Source: Acanthornis magna (lineage: Eukaryota > Chordata > Aves > Passeriformes > Acanthizidae). From it: a stretch of 64,000 bases of DNA. The position numbers and the translations under genes were made by a program. Positions 12,001 to 25,451 of the stretch are shown here, piece by piece. The notes beneath the pieces were generated by a model. It made no database searches. It had not been told where the DNA came from and saw only the letters and a program-made list of their open reading frames with translations. Within the stretch, counting starts at the first letter, position 1. Each line of letters begins with the position of its first letter. The stretch covers positions 8,122,001-8,186,000 of the forward strand of contig JAWUZG010000001.1 of assembly GCA_036785705.1 (NCBI GenBank), read 5' to 3'.

Positions 12001-15000
12001 TGAAGTCAGCTGATGTCCCTCCAGTGGATATGAGCTGCGGAACTGTCCCATTGTCCCTGCACATGGGACGGCCTCACCTTCAGACAGTGCCTGCTGCTAG
12101 ATCCACACAACCACAAGTGTCCTCATGGCCCCACTTTGCCCTTGGGCTCCAGCTGACATCACTGCAAGAATGCAACATAATTCTTGTTCGGTTCACTGCT
12201 TCTGCCCTGTACTCATTCACTCAGTAACTGAAAGGTATCCTGGTTTGTGTACGTCTATTCAGCTGTGAACTCACATAGCCACACTTCTGGGAAGCACCAA
12301 TCCATATTTATCAGCACTGAAGGCATGAAAACAGGTACATTGTGCAGCATTTGAAACATCCACTTCAGCTCCTCTTAGCCCTTCAACAGGTTATTGGACA
12401 AAGAACAGGGACGCGCAGTGAAACAAGCCCTCCAGAGCTGGCTAAGGGCACGATTGCCACCGTGCCTTGGCTGTACTGCAGACATTGTGCAGCATTTTGG
12501 AGGCTTTTGTTCTCTCTCATCCCCAGAAAGGATAGAGACAGCAGAGGTCCTGGCAGCAGTGGGTTGTCTCAGCCTCAAATTTATTTAATAGATTGGAAAA
12601 TCTGCAGTATTTGGGAGAGTGAGACCAATATTTAGGGATTTCTTAAATTTCACCTCTTTGTTTTTTTCTTTATGGCTGTTTTGGATCAGTTGCTGAGCTC
12701 TTTTTGCTTCTGAGAATTATCACCTCCTTACTCAGTTTCTGGATTTCAACAAATGATGTTATGTACAATACTGAAAACAAGCAGAGAAACTCAGAAACTG
12801 TTGCTAGTAGTTGTTTTTCAGATTTTTTTTAAAGCAATTTATATTTTAAGACAGGATTTTAGGGCTGATTAACTATCTTTGCTGTTGTTGCAACCATTAT
12901 TTTGGTAGGCAGCTCTCCAACATCAGTGCATCCACTTTGAAGCTGAGTCAGATGATGCAGGAGCATTTGTTTGTGTCCATCTCTTCCGGTATCTAGAAAA
13001 GTTAAGGCAAAGCCTTAAAGTTCTGTCAAAGACCTTCAGGGAAGACAATTCTTCCCTGACAGTCACCCTGCAACCTTTTCAAGGAGAGTATTTTTACTGC
13101 TCATAACGAAATGCCATTGTTTGAGGTACAAATACAACGGAAACTATGACAACTGGTGCAAAACATCACATCTTATGGCTAAAGCAATTTGATTGCCAAA
13201 ATTTCTGGTCAACGCTCAGTAAATGTACTGCAAATAATTAGTGCTTCCTGCTATTAACATCCCCATGTTTTCTTAATAATGCTGTTTCATTTTAATTGTG
13301 TCTTCCCATAAGGCTACTCATGTGACTGTGATTCATTATAGACATAAAAGCGTTTGTTTTTATCTGAAGAGTGCAGAAATCAAAACACCGTATGCAAATA
13401 CAAGATAAAAGTTGAGAAGCACAAGAGAAATAAAAGGGAGAGTTACTGATCTTGCTTTCTTTAAGAACCAAAGAGCACGACGGGGAAAGTTACACATCAC
13501 TCTGTGCCTCTTCACCACACTGAGGTCTGAAGCATAAGTCAACATATTTAAAAACCTCTCTGGTCATCTCTGCCCAGTCCTGCTCCTCAAGGTGAGCTGC
13601 ACAGCAAGGAGAGGGCACGAACTTCCTGTGGCAGAGAGTTGTACTAAGCATTTATCATCACCTGTGCACTCTGCCCCTGATCTGCCTCCACAGAAAAACC
13701 TTGGGGCTCTTTGGCAGTCTCTGCAAAGCTTTTCAGAACGGAGGCCATGGCGCTTACGTTATTTGCCACACATCCCAGAGGCTGGAAAGGGCACACTGCA
13801 GCACAGACCTGGTACAGCTGGCACTCACCTGTGTCCCTAGATGCAGTTCCCATTTCTGCTTATGCCTTCAGGTTTGTATTTTGGACTTTCAGCCTTCAAA
13901 GAAGCTATGTCAGATAAGAAATTATGTGTTTAAGTTGAAGTAGGAGACATGAAGCCTACATGTAATGATGATATTTAATGCTAAAACAAGTGAAACACTC
14001 ATTGGTTGAGGAGTTTGTGGAAATTCCATTGCTGACCATTTCTGAGGGCAGAGAAGTTTAATGTAAAATAGATAATCCTGATTAGTCTAAAGGCCCAGCA
14101 GGCAAGCTGCCTGTTTCTCCCCAGCATTTGTAAGTAAATCTGGTGACTAGGTGTCCATGAGCATTGATGTCATGGGTGCACACAGGAAAGGAGATGTATC
14201 TCTTGGAGGGTGACCAATAATTTAATAGCTTTTGTCTAAGTAGAAATACATTTGCTTGTATCTTCTGTATTATTAGAATGTGGATTTCCAAGACAATGGA
14301 GGCATTCACTCAACTGCCAATTCAAACAAAAGGCAAGCTTGGAATTAAATGCTGACTGAAGTTTAAAATATATGTCTGCATGAAGTCTACATAGCAGTTT
14401 GCATATCTGTTTGCTGCAGCACAGCAATTCAACTGTTCCTTCTTCGACAAATGCTCTGCATCACTGTGAAATATTATACTGTATGACTTACTTTTTTTAG
14501 AATGGCAGCTTCACAAATCTCAGTCTAGGACTGTCTAAATGTTTGTTGCAGAAACTACAGAATTAGGTCACACCTGAAAAATTTGCAACTGTCTTCCTTG
14601 CAGTATCTTGGGAAGCTTTAGACCTCTAAATTCTGCATGTTCAAAAGCAAAATATAAGAACTCTAAAGAGTATTCCAGCTTTTCAGGACTTTAAAATCAA
14701 TGCATTTTGAATTTTAATCTGGACAATAGACTGGAAATTGTATTTTTCCAGGTGATTTGGTTGCTCTAATTTAAAATCTTGTCATAACACCAGCTGCAGT
14801 CTCTGCCTACTTTATTCATTAGAAGAATGGTGCTTGTTAAAACAATAAAATTTTCGCTGAAATGTGACTTCAGATCCACGACTTAAGAAAAGATCTTCAT
14901 CACTGCTTGCTGCTTCTGACAAAGCTACGCTGGAAATTCATATCAAGAAACATGATAATGAGCCTGCTGTTACAAAAATAATCCTCTTGGTTATTAATAA

Positions 15001-16764
15001 TAAATAAGATTGGACACTGATTAATTCATTACATAATATTAAAAGCATTTTATGAATTAGAGTCAGAAAAAAAAGGGATTGTTCATAATTAATGAGTCCT
15101 TTTGAAAAATTTCCAAAATCAATAGATAAAGCTTTAAACTTCCTATGTCTAATGCAGAACACAAGGCTCTGGCCAACAGCATCTACTGCTCTTTATTTGG
15201 GGAGCTGCTAGCCAGGGTCCCAGGCTGGTCTGGCTGGAACGCCCTGCAGCCAAAGGTGCCACTGAACTCTGATCTGCCCTATTTCTCAAGAAAGCTGAGG
15301 CGGTGCCACAAAAGAAACAGCAGAACATGTTGCAGGACCAGAAACAAAAAGATCAAGAGGAATTAATTTGATTTTAACCTGTCCACTTGACCTTCACATT
15401 CATTCCAGCTTTTCTTTTAGATAATGCTCACTGATCATTGTAGCTGTAAGTTCAAAACTTGCTATCTCAGCTTCTGGTTCAGCTCCCTCTGAAGAAACAA
15501 AAATCTTATTAACTTTTATAGAAAAAGGATCATGACCCAGGTGATCACTTAGCAGTGTTTTCTCTTTCCTCTAAGAAAAGAGAATAGCCAGGAGGCTTGC
15601 AAAAAATTTAAAAAAAAATAAAATTAAAAGGGTTTTTTTTGTCTAAAGAAAGAGTAAAAGAACTCCCAGAACTCCCCTCAGGGCTTAATGAAGGAAGGCT
15701 GCTGGGAAGCTTTAATGACTTTTTGCCTACAGAATCCCAGAGAGATCCTCAGGAGTGAATCCGTGCCCCCTCCAGCAGCAGTGAGCCCAACCAGCACCCA
15801 AAGCCACATCTCCAGTGGTAGAAAAGTCTGAACCTCTGCAAGCAATGTATTGTAATTTTGCTATATTACCATGAAAACCTTCCCCTAGCACCCAACCTAC
15901 ACGTTATTCACCTGGGACATGGAGGACAGCTTCTGTCTTTGCAGCAACTTTTCGTGTATTTAAAGGTTGTTATCAGAATCTCAACTTTTTAACTACGTTT
16001 TCCATTGTATCTCCATTATGCTAAACAGTTCCACTTTATTCAGCGTCTCCTTTCAGGCTGTGTGTCCTGGATCGATGATTGCTTCCATTTTTGCCTATTT
16101 CTCTCACACTTTTGCTACTTTTTGCTCACACTCTGTAGCAGAAGTGAAGAGCTAAGTATGTGCAGTATATCCTAGACCATTATGTGTTCATATCCACATC
16201 AAAAGAAGCTGGTAATATATATGAATGCTACAAAAAGAAATTTTTTTTTAGTGAGAAGCCAATTAACAACAAGTGAAAAAAGTGTTAGGTAAAGACGGTT
16301 TAATATTTGTATTTAATATGATGAGAAAAAATGCCTTTAAAATAAAAGACAAAGAATTTCCATGGATAAAGAACTAGATAGGAAAAAAAGGGTAAAAATT
16401 AAAAAACTTCTCAAGAAAGTCCATCATGGCTGTGTATTGAGTCCACTATCTTACTTATCAGTGAACTAGAAGGACACAAAAACTATTTGAAAAATACCAT
16501 GTTAAAAAGCGTTATCTGAAATAATTACATCTCTTACATAACAAGAAGAGTAGCAGCATGAACAACAGCAATTTCTCCAATTTTTTGTAGGTCAGCTTTT
16601 TATGATCCCTGGTTATGTTTGTTTTCCCTCTCTGGATTCTCTACAACTTCCCTTACTATTCGTTATGTTTAGTAGTCACTGATAGCAAAGCCCTCCCCGA
16701 ATTTAAGTGGTCCCATTTGCCTCCGCAGTGCATTATGTCAATATGCTCCACTGTTCAGTGATGT
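9011..16764. other. Gene-free DNA with CpG-enriched patch and AT-rich blocks
   Basis: No gene is recognised. The stretch has a CpG-enriched patch (9636-9990), GC-richer blocks around 11700-12230, 12380-12580, 13590-13860 and 15150-15360 that give overlapping short frames on both strands, and an AT-rich TAATTA-dense block at 14815-15120. The reading frames in the GC-richer blocks overlap each other on both strands and show no family motif, so I treat them as chance frames. Confidence 0.55.
9636..9990. other. CpG-enriched patch of unknown role
   Basis: Eight CpG dinucleotides fall between 9641 and 9776 and three more follow before 9990, whereas most neighbouring kilobases have only a few. A pyrimidine tract ending TTTTGCAG at 9653-9660 is followed directly by an ATG frame of 69 codons (9661-9864), so an acceptor-like site precedes it. 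A 92-codon frame also runs on the other strand, which weakens the coding reading. An 8-bp inverted repeat (CTGCTGGC at 9828-9835, GCCAGCAG at 9872-9879) sits at the end. It could be a short exon, a regulatory element or a remnant of a younger insertion. Confidence 0.3.
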
Positions 16765-17065
16765 ACTCTCTGAAAAAGGCTTTCCTTTTATTGTTTTAAA
16801 CCTATTAAACATTATTTTCTTGGCTGCCCTGCTGTTGTTGGATAGTGAAAAACAGTGAATAATCAATTCCTATTCACTTTCTTCAGGAATTTATAGGCTT
16901 TAATCCAAACTGCCTAAATCATCTATTTTCCAATCTAATTGTTCTGCTCTATTAATTGTCTTGTTTCATAGAAGTTGTTCAAACTTTTGATCAGCTTTGT
17001 TCTACTAAATCCTCTCTGAGATGGAGTGACCACAAAACAATAATGGCTGGATATGACATATTGAG
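16765..17065 (-). mobile_element. Ancient CR1/L3-like LINE 3' fragment, antisense
   Basis: Read on the plus strand this follows the reverse complement of an old sauropsid CR1/L3-type 3' region. It has TTTTATTGTTTTAAACCTATT near 16786, a TATTCACTTTCTTCA block near 16871, TTTATAGGCTTTAATC near 16891, and a TCTCTGAGATGGAGTGACCAC block near 17014, in family order. The element therefore lies on the minus strand, with its 3' side at the lower coordinate. It is 5'-truncated and heavily mutated, and no open frame survives. CR1 elements are non-LTR retrotransposons that usually leave short 5'-truncated copies. The identification is from recalled family patterns. The borders are approximate and the copy may extend to about 17130. 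Confidence 0.6.
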
Positions 17066-20000
17066 TGCTACTTGCCCTGTTATTTTTACAGAAAAGTATA
17101 GGTTTTTTATGTCATCCTGAATTTTTCCAAATGTTGAAGTAACATTAATTGTTAGACAACACTTCAGCTTTCCTTTTGCTGTGTTTGAAGCATTAGAAAA
17201 AAAATTAGTGTGTAAAACTTTACTGATTGTTATGTTTCACATTTCATATCTCACAGTTCAAACAATTTCAAATATCTACTAAATGCAAGCATTCTTTAAT
17301 ATATATTTTGCAGTACAGCTTGAGTTTATGTTTTCTCTGTCCTGATGGCATTAGCTGTCTCACCACAGCTATGTTTTCTGAAGACTTTTAAAAATGCCAC
17401 TTGTGCCACCTCAATATAGTGATGTGTTTATCTTCCCTCTGAGTAGCTGACCAACTCTTCCCTGAGTTCTTTCTATCTATATTAAGGCACTTACAGGATG
17501 TTTTCTTGCTCACCTTAACGACCCTTGTAGGCTGCACCTCATTTTACACTTATTTTGTGCTTTCTGCTATTGCCCATGAATGGTTATGTCTACTTATCTG
17601 TCCCTGGCTTAATTTGCCCATCTCCAGACTTCCTTCCTGTGTTGCCAGCTCGAGATCCAAGCACAGAAATCTCTTCCTGTGTTTCATCCTCTACACCTGC
17701 ATAGTTTCTAGTTGTGCTGTTGCTGTAACTTTCTTAAGAGAGCTCCCTATTATCTCATTTTCCTCTTTAGATAGATTTGCTTTGAATAGTGATGCTCTGA
17801 GTTTAATGACGCCTTGACAATGCGGGGACAGAACAGACAGCCTCAGTCTCGAGGATTTCCTTCCTCAACAGTCTTCTGATTTTTTCAAGAATCCCAATGC
17901 CATTATAATTTGGATTGTGACTGATTTCGCTGCCTACTCACAGAAAACTGCATCTACCTCATTTTCACAGAAAATTTGTCTGTAGAGGATCCCTGCTATG
18001 GAAAATGCCTTCATTACTGTTTAAAGAATTCCTACAAGTACATCTGTCTATGTGTTTAGCACTTAGAAACAAATCTTTCAGATATATGGCAATGGTTATT
18101 TTCTGCAAAAAGTGCATATTTTGATGTTAATATTCTCACCATGTAAATAACCTGTTGAAAGACCTAAGAGAGTTAATCGTGTGATCAATGTAAAGATTTT
18201 GTAAAAAAAAAGAAAAAAGCAAGGGTGGACATATAAATGGAATGTTTGCAATACTAGCTGCCTCCCCTGAAACAGTTTATCAGAAAAAAAAAAACATTCA
18301 AGCGAAAAACAAGGAAAATTAAACTTTGCAGCCATCACATAGGGACTCCAGCTCCCAGATTTGACAAAAAGAAAATATTGGTGTGTATAGAAGGTACTGT
18401 AGAAGAGTTTCTCACAGGTTTCACTAAGATATCACAGCTCCACAGAGCTACCAAAAGGCTCCTCACAAATGTTACAGAATGCAAAGTCCATTGGCCGTTT
18501 CTAAAGCAGAAAAAAACATCGAAAGAACTTCTTGGAAGGAACTTCTGCATCTCAGTGTTTCATCAGCTGGAGTTCCATGGTCACTACATTTCTGTATGGA
18601 CCATTTTCTTTAACCTGACAGCAGAACTCAGCACTTCAAGTCGAACACCTCGTTAATTTTATTTTACATGATAAATCTTCATTTTCCTATGTCTACTAGT
18701 CAGATCAGGGATAATCCTGCAAGTAGCTGAATTCAACTAATATCAGCAATACCATATATTCAATTTCAGGCCATTTAGCTATAACTCAGAAATGTTATTG
18801 CATTTAAAAGCCACTACTCTATTCAATTATTGTCCTGGCTTTGTTGGGAATGTGTCATCATTGCCATTATTCAAGTTCATTCTCTATTCCTTGTGAGATT
18901 TCTATAACCTTTATTAAAAGTCCTCTCATTTTTACAAGGTTATATCAATTGTTCTGCTTCTCTGTCTTTATAGTATGTCACAGACATTAGTGTTGGGACT
19001 TTTTGTCTCAGCATTTTGATGGACTGTCTGTAAAAGGAGGTTTTCTTCCTATTTTTTATGTATAAGAACTCCTTGATTATTCAAAAATAGCATAAATGTT
19101 GAACTCCACCATGCAGCTAATATTTTTTGTAGTTTTTTGTTCAATTTTTAGCATCAGAAATTTATCCTGAAGTTCTTTCACAGTTATCTCTTTAACACAA
19201 CATTCATATTTGACACAGTGTCTTCTATTCTTACATTTTTTCAATAATCCTTTCACTGCTAACATCAATATAATATTTTTTCTCCTTGAGAAACTTTTCA
19301 GAAACAGAGCAAATGTTTGCCTCTAAGTAACTCGCATTCCAGCTCACAATTACTGGAACTAAATCAGGAAAAAAAAACCCCAAACCTCAAAACTTTATTA
19401 AAATGTAACCAAATTCAAAACATGAATAATATCAGGTGAAAAAGGAAATCCAAAAGTGATCAATTAAAGGCCTTATAAAAGAAAGAGTGAATGTTATTTT
19501 ATTTCTTGATTAGCTAAGTTGAGTTTCTGGATGAGATGTTGTGTATCAGCCATTCAGGAAAACTTTATAAGAGAGCGAGCCCAAAGTGTATTATAAATAC
19601 TTTAACTTCTAATGTGTAGGTCTTAACAATAAACTTTCTTTTTGAAAGGAAAAGTTTGGTGTCTGCTACTGTATGAGTCCAATTTCTAATTAGCCCTTCA
19701 GCATTAATGGAGAGGAGACTCATATTCCATATTAATGGATCCCAGAAGTGCTCTTTGATGACAAATGTACAAGTAGTTTTATCTTTTGGGCATAGCAGCT
19801 GAATTTATTTGACTTGGCATGGAAAGCACCAAGATCTGCCGGTAGCCTGAATGTATTAAATAACATTAGTATCAAAGGCAATAATCTGGAAGCATCCAGA
19901 GAACAAAATCCAGGGTCACAAAAGAGGGTAAGATTTTTTTATCCACACCCATAGCTGGATATGGCTTCCTTATTATTATAAACATTTTTAGGGATGTACA

Positions 20001-23000
20001 CAGCCCTGTTGAAAGGTGACAACAGAAGACTCTGGGCAGCGCACGCCCCTAAGAGTGCATTTAAAGAAACAAGTCAAGGTATCTCAGCCACAGCCCATCG
20101 GGCACCTCTGGGCTGCACACAGAGTTTCCTGCCACGGGATTCAGGCAAACCTTTCCTTCTGCAAACACAATGCAGGAAAAAACCTGCGATCAGGTAAACC
20201 AATCACACCAAAGAGGATCCCCAACCTCCTTTACTCACATAAGCCCATGTAGATTCGTTAAACTTGATAAAGGATAAATTTGGTGTATTCCATGTTATCA
20301 GGTGTTTTCATTCGTTTTAATGCAATTTTGGAGAGAGGGACCTTGTAGTTGCACTGTTTTAAAAACCTTTCTCTTCTTTCTCATGGAGAATAGAGATAAG
20401 TTGCATTCTTGCTCTTTCTAATCTCTTTGTTTTGGTACTGGACACTCTAGACATGTAACCAATCATTATAGGGGGTGGAAAAACTGTCAACCAATAATTA
20501 TTAGATCATTAATGAATATATAAAGAAGTTTTTGAATATAAAGTTCCTCTTTTTGCAATCTTGTGTGCTGCCTGCCTGACTTCCCTGCGAGCTTCCGCAA
20601 ATCTCCACGAATATCAGAAAATCAGAGCAAAAGGACCTATTTAAGGAATCCTTATAATCAATTTCTTTTTCTACGTGCCTCTTTGGATCAAAGGACCAAT
20701 TTATAAGTTGTTGCATTTATTAATCTAAAACACGGTCTAAATTGTATTTATACTGGTATTGTGTTGAGTAGGTTTGTGTTTTCAGTTTTCTTCCCAGAGT
20801 GACATGCTCTAGCTTACATAGGTAACTCTATTTTAGGCAGTTTTCTCTTTCAGTGAAAGATATGGTGTTTTGTTTTAAGTGCCATTGCAAGTGCTATGGC
20901 TCCTGAAGTTTTATGTTCAGCCAAATATATTCAGTCACAGATTCTCGTTTCTAGATGAAAGCATTTATAGATTGTCAAAACTCTCACACATCCATCTGTG
21001 TATTTAAGGCAAATAGTCACGCAGTTTACATTATATAACTTCGGAAAGTCCCACTTTATTTTTTTACCGTGTCAGATAATATATTTGTTCTTCTGCAACA
21101 CATCATTTTGCAAACAGAATTAATCTGTGGAACCTGCATGGCCTATTCCTGGGAATACTGGAGTGATTAGGGGATGTCTCTTTGCTGAGACAAAGGCAAA
21201 ACCCTCCCAAAAATGCGGATTACAAAAAAGTTTCTGCTCACTTATCTTTCTTCCAAAGCCCATCACTCACAAGTCCTATTTCCAAAGTCAGGTTGCAACT
21301 GTTCAAGTTAAAGACTGTTTCTGTAAGCAAGTGTGCCTTTCCAAATAAGACAAGCCTACTCTGTGTTTGTCATTTCCCCAGCAGGGGTGAATGGCTGCTC
21401 GGGCCCTGAAAACCTCATTTTCTGTCCCAATAACTTTTTTTAAATAGGGGAGGGAAGTGTAGGAAACTAGAAGGGTGGGAATTGTTGGACGCAGGAGTGC
21501 ATTTGAGCACCTGAATTGCTGAGCTCACCAGCAAGAAAATTGAGCTGAGCTTTTGCTGTGTTTTGGTATTCATTTTTTGGTGTTTCTATCAATATCTTAA
21601 GTACATATGCTTCTTAAATTTTTTTTTTAGGCGTATTTTTTTCAGTATTTTTTGTCATTAGTAGACAAAAGAATATTCAGGTTCATAGTATTTTCCACTA
21701 TTTGATTCATGCAAGGTTTGCCAGCTGATTTACATCATGAAATACCTGAGTAATGGATAGCAACATTGTTTTCCCCATTCATTTTATAACATACTTTATG
21801 TTTTTGTTTCTTAAGATATACTTGCAGTCATGTTGAGAATAACACACAGTCCTGGGGAGGCAAAACAGTATTCATATATATTTAACAGGCCCCATTTAAG
21901 TTAATATAAAATCACTGTTCCTTGAGATTGCATTGGAAAGAAGTTTTACTGCAAATGTGGAGGTATGGAAGTGCTATTGCATGGGCACAAAGCAGTGTAA
22001 TAGTTATTTCTGGGAAAGCACATAGCAATCCTAATGTATAATTTCATTAAAATATCAAAGCAAATTCATTCAGGCTCCTGAGAAGTAGCATCGTAATGCC
22101 ATCAAAATGTGAGGTTACTGAAAAGCAGGACATGACTTTGACAATGATGATTATTTCCACACATGGTAGTGGAGAGTTGCCATGCCAAATGGACTAGTGA
22201 GAGAATTTAGATGTGGGGCTTTATATTACTTTTCCAATAATAGCTTATGGTGCAATTTTCTATTATTTTGTCTAATTATTCCTTTTTGAAGGCTATTAGT
22301 CATCCTTTGCTACAGATTAACCTTGCAGGTTTGAAGCATTCATGAAAATAAACCTGTGATTTCAGAAGGGGAGCACACAACCTCTTTTATGCATGTACTG
22401 CATAGTAGAAATTATTTTTGTACATTCCCTATCTAGTTTTAGTTCTGATTATTGATTTGAATGGATTTTTGCTTGAAGTTGATCTCTCAGTCATAATGAG
22501 TCATATTTGTCATTTGGTCTTGAGCCACGATGGTTTCCTGTTCATATTTCAGCTATATCTACATTATCAGTGTCTGCAGCCATTCATTGGCCACAACTTT
22601 TCTGCTTTCACAGTAGCTCTGATCATTTGAAATGTGTTTCCTTGAGGAGAATGTCAGTCTTAAAAAATCCCTAGTTAGAACTCATGACTCAGGGTTTTTA
22701 CCATGTTCGGATCTTTAGGGATATTGAGCCACATATTCCCGATTCAGTAGTACAGGAATTCTGTTCAAATTATTGCCTACAGATGTGCAAACAAGCATTT
22801 GGTCCAAAACATTGATTCATCACATCTGCCTTATATACTCAGGTTCCTTGTCTAAACATGGGGAGGTACCTCTTAGAATGAAATTCTCAAAACCTATAAG
22901 ATGGTGCCTGTCCCTCTAGCCTATATAAAGCAAATATTTCCTGGCAGGGCTATTTAGCTTCCCACACACCCAGTGAGGAGCAGCCTAGGGCCAGTGGGAC

Positions 23001-23376
23001 AGGGAGCTCAAGAAGGGAATGGTCTGAATTACACCCAAAAAACTGCCCTGGAGAGGGCAGCCTGAAGTCCAGACTTGCAGTCTGGTGCAATTTCAGTGCA
23101 TTTTCCTCTGATGAGGACTAGGAGCAAGCATGCTGATGCTTACGGATGTTGACAAGTTCCCCCTTATTTCCATGAAATTAATTACCTACAGACTTTCTAA
23201 TCTCCCTTTAGATGATGTGAAAAAAAAGTCTTATTGCCAATCTCAGTTATTTAAGCACTTTGGAAATCACTGCCATATGTCGACATGTATGTACAAGCCC
23301 CGATGTTGAACATGTAATTTTCTCTCATCCTTAACGTAGCTAAATGCTTTTGCTTTCCCAATCTCTGAGCAGACTG
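17066..23376. other. Gene-free DNA between CR1 relics
   Basis: No gene is recognised. The longest frame is 103 codons (17506-17817, plus strand), pyrimidine-rich and leucine/serine-rich as expected from such DNA. It lies directly beyond the antisense CR1 relic, so an unrecognised upstream part of that element is possible. The rest is AT-rich unique sequence with short A and T runs. Confidence 0.55.
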
Positions 23377-23600
23377 GGAGCTGTTTGCTGCAAAATCCAA
23401 TTCTTTATTGCATGAGTCTGCAGCTAATTCAGGGACCATCTGTGTGTACTTATAACTTAAATCATTCCTTTCAATGTGCTTTATATTGTGCTTGTCAAGG
23501 TTCAACTTCATCCTCAGTGATGTTGCCTGTTTACCTAGTTTTGCTCTTTCCCAATGGAGCTCATCACATTCCTTCTGAGCTTGCACATCAATAATCTTGA
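23377..23600 (-). mobile_element. CR1-type reverse transcriptase relic (C-terminal part)
   Basis: The minus-strand frame at 23251-23646 (131 codons) contains KLNLDKHNIKHI at residues 47-58, followed by YKYTQM and, about ten residues later, KELDFA. This is the spacing of the conserved CR1/L2-clade reverse transcriptase segment M(K/R)FNVDKCKVMHIG ... Y.Y.M ... EKDLGV, which lies C-terminal to the catalytic palm. The invariant cysteine after DK is replaced by H and the EKDLGV motif is eroded, so it is inactive. The frame after residue 90 no longer matches. The catalytic YADD box, which would lie further upstream on this strand, is not seen. The copy is a 5'- and 3'-truncated fossil of a non-LTR retrotransposon, in the same orientation as four other CR1 relics in the window. 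Confidence 0.62.
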
Positions 23601-24769
23601 GACAGCACCATATTTTACAAGTTTTCCATATTTTGGTGAACCACACAAAGAGGGCAGTTACTGCCCAGCTAAATTACAAAGGAAACTATTGGAATTGCTG
23701 CCCATCCTCCCAGTGCTCTGTCTCACACAGCAAAGTGTAATTGCCACCCTAAACACAGGCAGGGCTGGGGAGGAGCTGCCCCACCTCAGCCTCGCTGATG
23801 TCCATGGGTCCCTGCTCAGGTCAGTGAGGAGGAGGAGGAGCAGGTGTGTGGTAGAGCAGTGGCTGGCACCTTGAAGGGTCCACTGAAGATCCGTGTGACA
23901 CACCAAGCACCTCCTGATGGATGGCTTCTTTCAGAGAGCATGACTGCAGCACAGAGAGAGATAATTAGCTCTGGGGTAGCTGTCTCAGGTAGCAAGAGCA
24001 ATGATGCCCAAGGCTTCACTGCAGCTACAGAGCCTTTGCCAAAAACTGTTGCTGTGACTATTCCATCCCTCTAATCCAGACGGACTCAAGGTACTGCAGG
24101 CAGATCAGCTGCAGCCCTCATGTACAGGCATGTGGGTGCTCTTGAACTCACTTTCTGTACATTTGCTGCCTTTTCAGAGATGTCAATATCTCCTATTAGG
24201 CCCAACCACTTACAGGAGGTATAAAGGGTCTGTGTTTCTGATGAGGGATTAATCTCCCTGAACTCCAGTTCTCAAGTGCATGCAGCTGGAACTGCAGCAC
24301 TGGCTGACATTTCTTCAGCACCCTGCTCTGTGTCACCAGCTCATCAGCTTTTATCATGCACTTTTGTAGTCTTTGGGGATTTTTCTGAAAGTTCTAGCTC
24401 TCCTGTGACTAAATTTTTCATAATGTGATTATTTTATTGTGGAAAATGTTTCATCTGCAGTCATAAGCACTGGAAAGACTAGCATCTATACTTACTAATG
24501 CCACATTTGAAAATTTAAAAAGCCTCAATTGCAATTACCAAAAGTTGATCACTGCTAAATGCAGCCCCCAATCAGAACTGGAGACTACTTTGGCAAGCAG
24601 CACAGGCTGTGGTTACTGTCACTGCCAAACCGCAGGGATTTCTATGCCTCCTCATCCTGAATCCTGGTCTCTCGTGAGAAAAGGAGCTGCAGGACTCACC
24701 AGCACTACAGGAGTCTGCAGGCAGAGAAAGGAGGGAGCAAAAAGTAATCAAAACTAGAAACAAAACAGC

Positions 24770-24924
24770 TTCATGTCAGGTGTGAAAGGTACAAAAGAGG
24801 AGGGAAGGGAAAAAGGGCAAATCTACAGGTACTCTGAGAAATGGAAGAATGTGAGCAGTGGATGAAGGTGGTCTCAAGGAGAGGAAACAGCGAGGGAGGA
24901 GCACAGAGAGAAATGTGGGTAAGT
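24770..24924 (+). other. Purine-rich block ending in a GTAAGT donor-like site
   Basis: The plus strand is dominated by A and G from 24770 to about 24918, then meets a perfect GTAAGT at 24919-24924. Purine-rich sequence before GTAAGT resembles an exon with splicing enhancers, and a 124-codon ATG frame starts at 24858 and reads across the site. No matching acceptor or polyadenylation context was identified. The frame shows only low-complexity serine, lysine and arginine content and no domain. It may be a piece of a non-coding RNA or simply a chance donor. Confidence 0.2.
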
Positions 24925-25433
24925 CCCTACCTTTTAGGCAGAACCATCAGTGTGCCAGTTCCCATCCGAGTGTTCATCCTCTGTTGTGGAGCTTGCTGAA
25001 GGAATCTGCCAGCCAAGGATCTGAGGTGAAGGAAAAAACCTACCCTAAACACCTGCCCAGGGATGTCTTGCATTTGGGGAGAAGGGACAGTCAGGAGAGG
25101 GAAGCATTGAAAAGGGTTTTCTGGGAGAACTGCTGCTGTCTCTCATCTGTTTGTACTGCACACACATTGCAACTGAGTCTGTGCCTCTGTAGCTGCACAA
25201 TGTCGAGCATTGCGAGAGCTGCACTCAAATAAAAGAAGGGAAATACAGTGAGAAAGGAACCGTGGGTTTTGTGTACCCAAGAAACTCGAGACAATCCTAC
25301 CAAATGATAATTTATCTATATTTAAGGGTTTCATTCCCACAGTATGTTTGCTGCGTATCTTCAGCTATTTTAAAACCTGAAAGGTGATTTTATGGAACAC
25401 AGATTTTTAAGGGGTTTTTTCTGGTTTCTTTTC

Positions 25434-25451
25434 TTTTTTTTTTTTTTTTTT
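25434..25451. repeat. T18 homopolymer
   Basis: An uninterrupted run of 18 T, preceded by a TTTCTTTTC tract and followed by AATAG. It could be the reverse complement of a poly-A tail, but no adjacent retrocopy is recognisable. Confidence 0.9.

Noticed and set aside
23251..23646. 131-codon minus-strand frame as a host gene
   Set aside because: Its recognisable part matches the C-terminal segment of a CR1-type reverse transcriptase with key residues lost, so it is a repeat relic.
24858..25232. 124-codon plus-strand frame as a gene
   Set aside because: It reads through a perfect GTAAGT, has no recognisable domain and owes its length to a purine-rich, stop-poor block.
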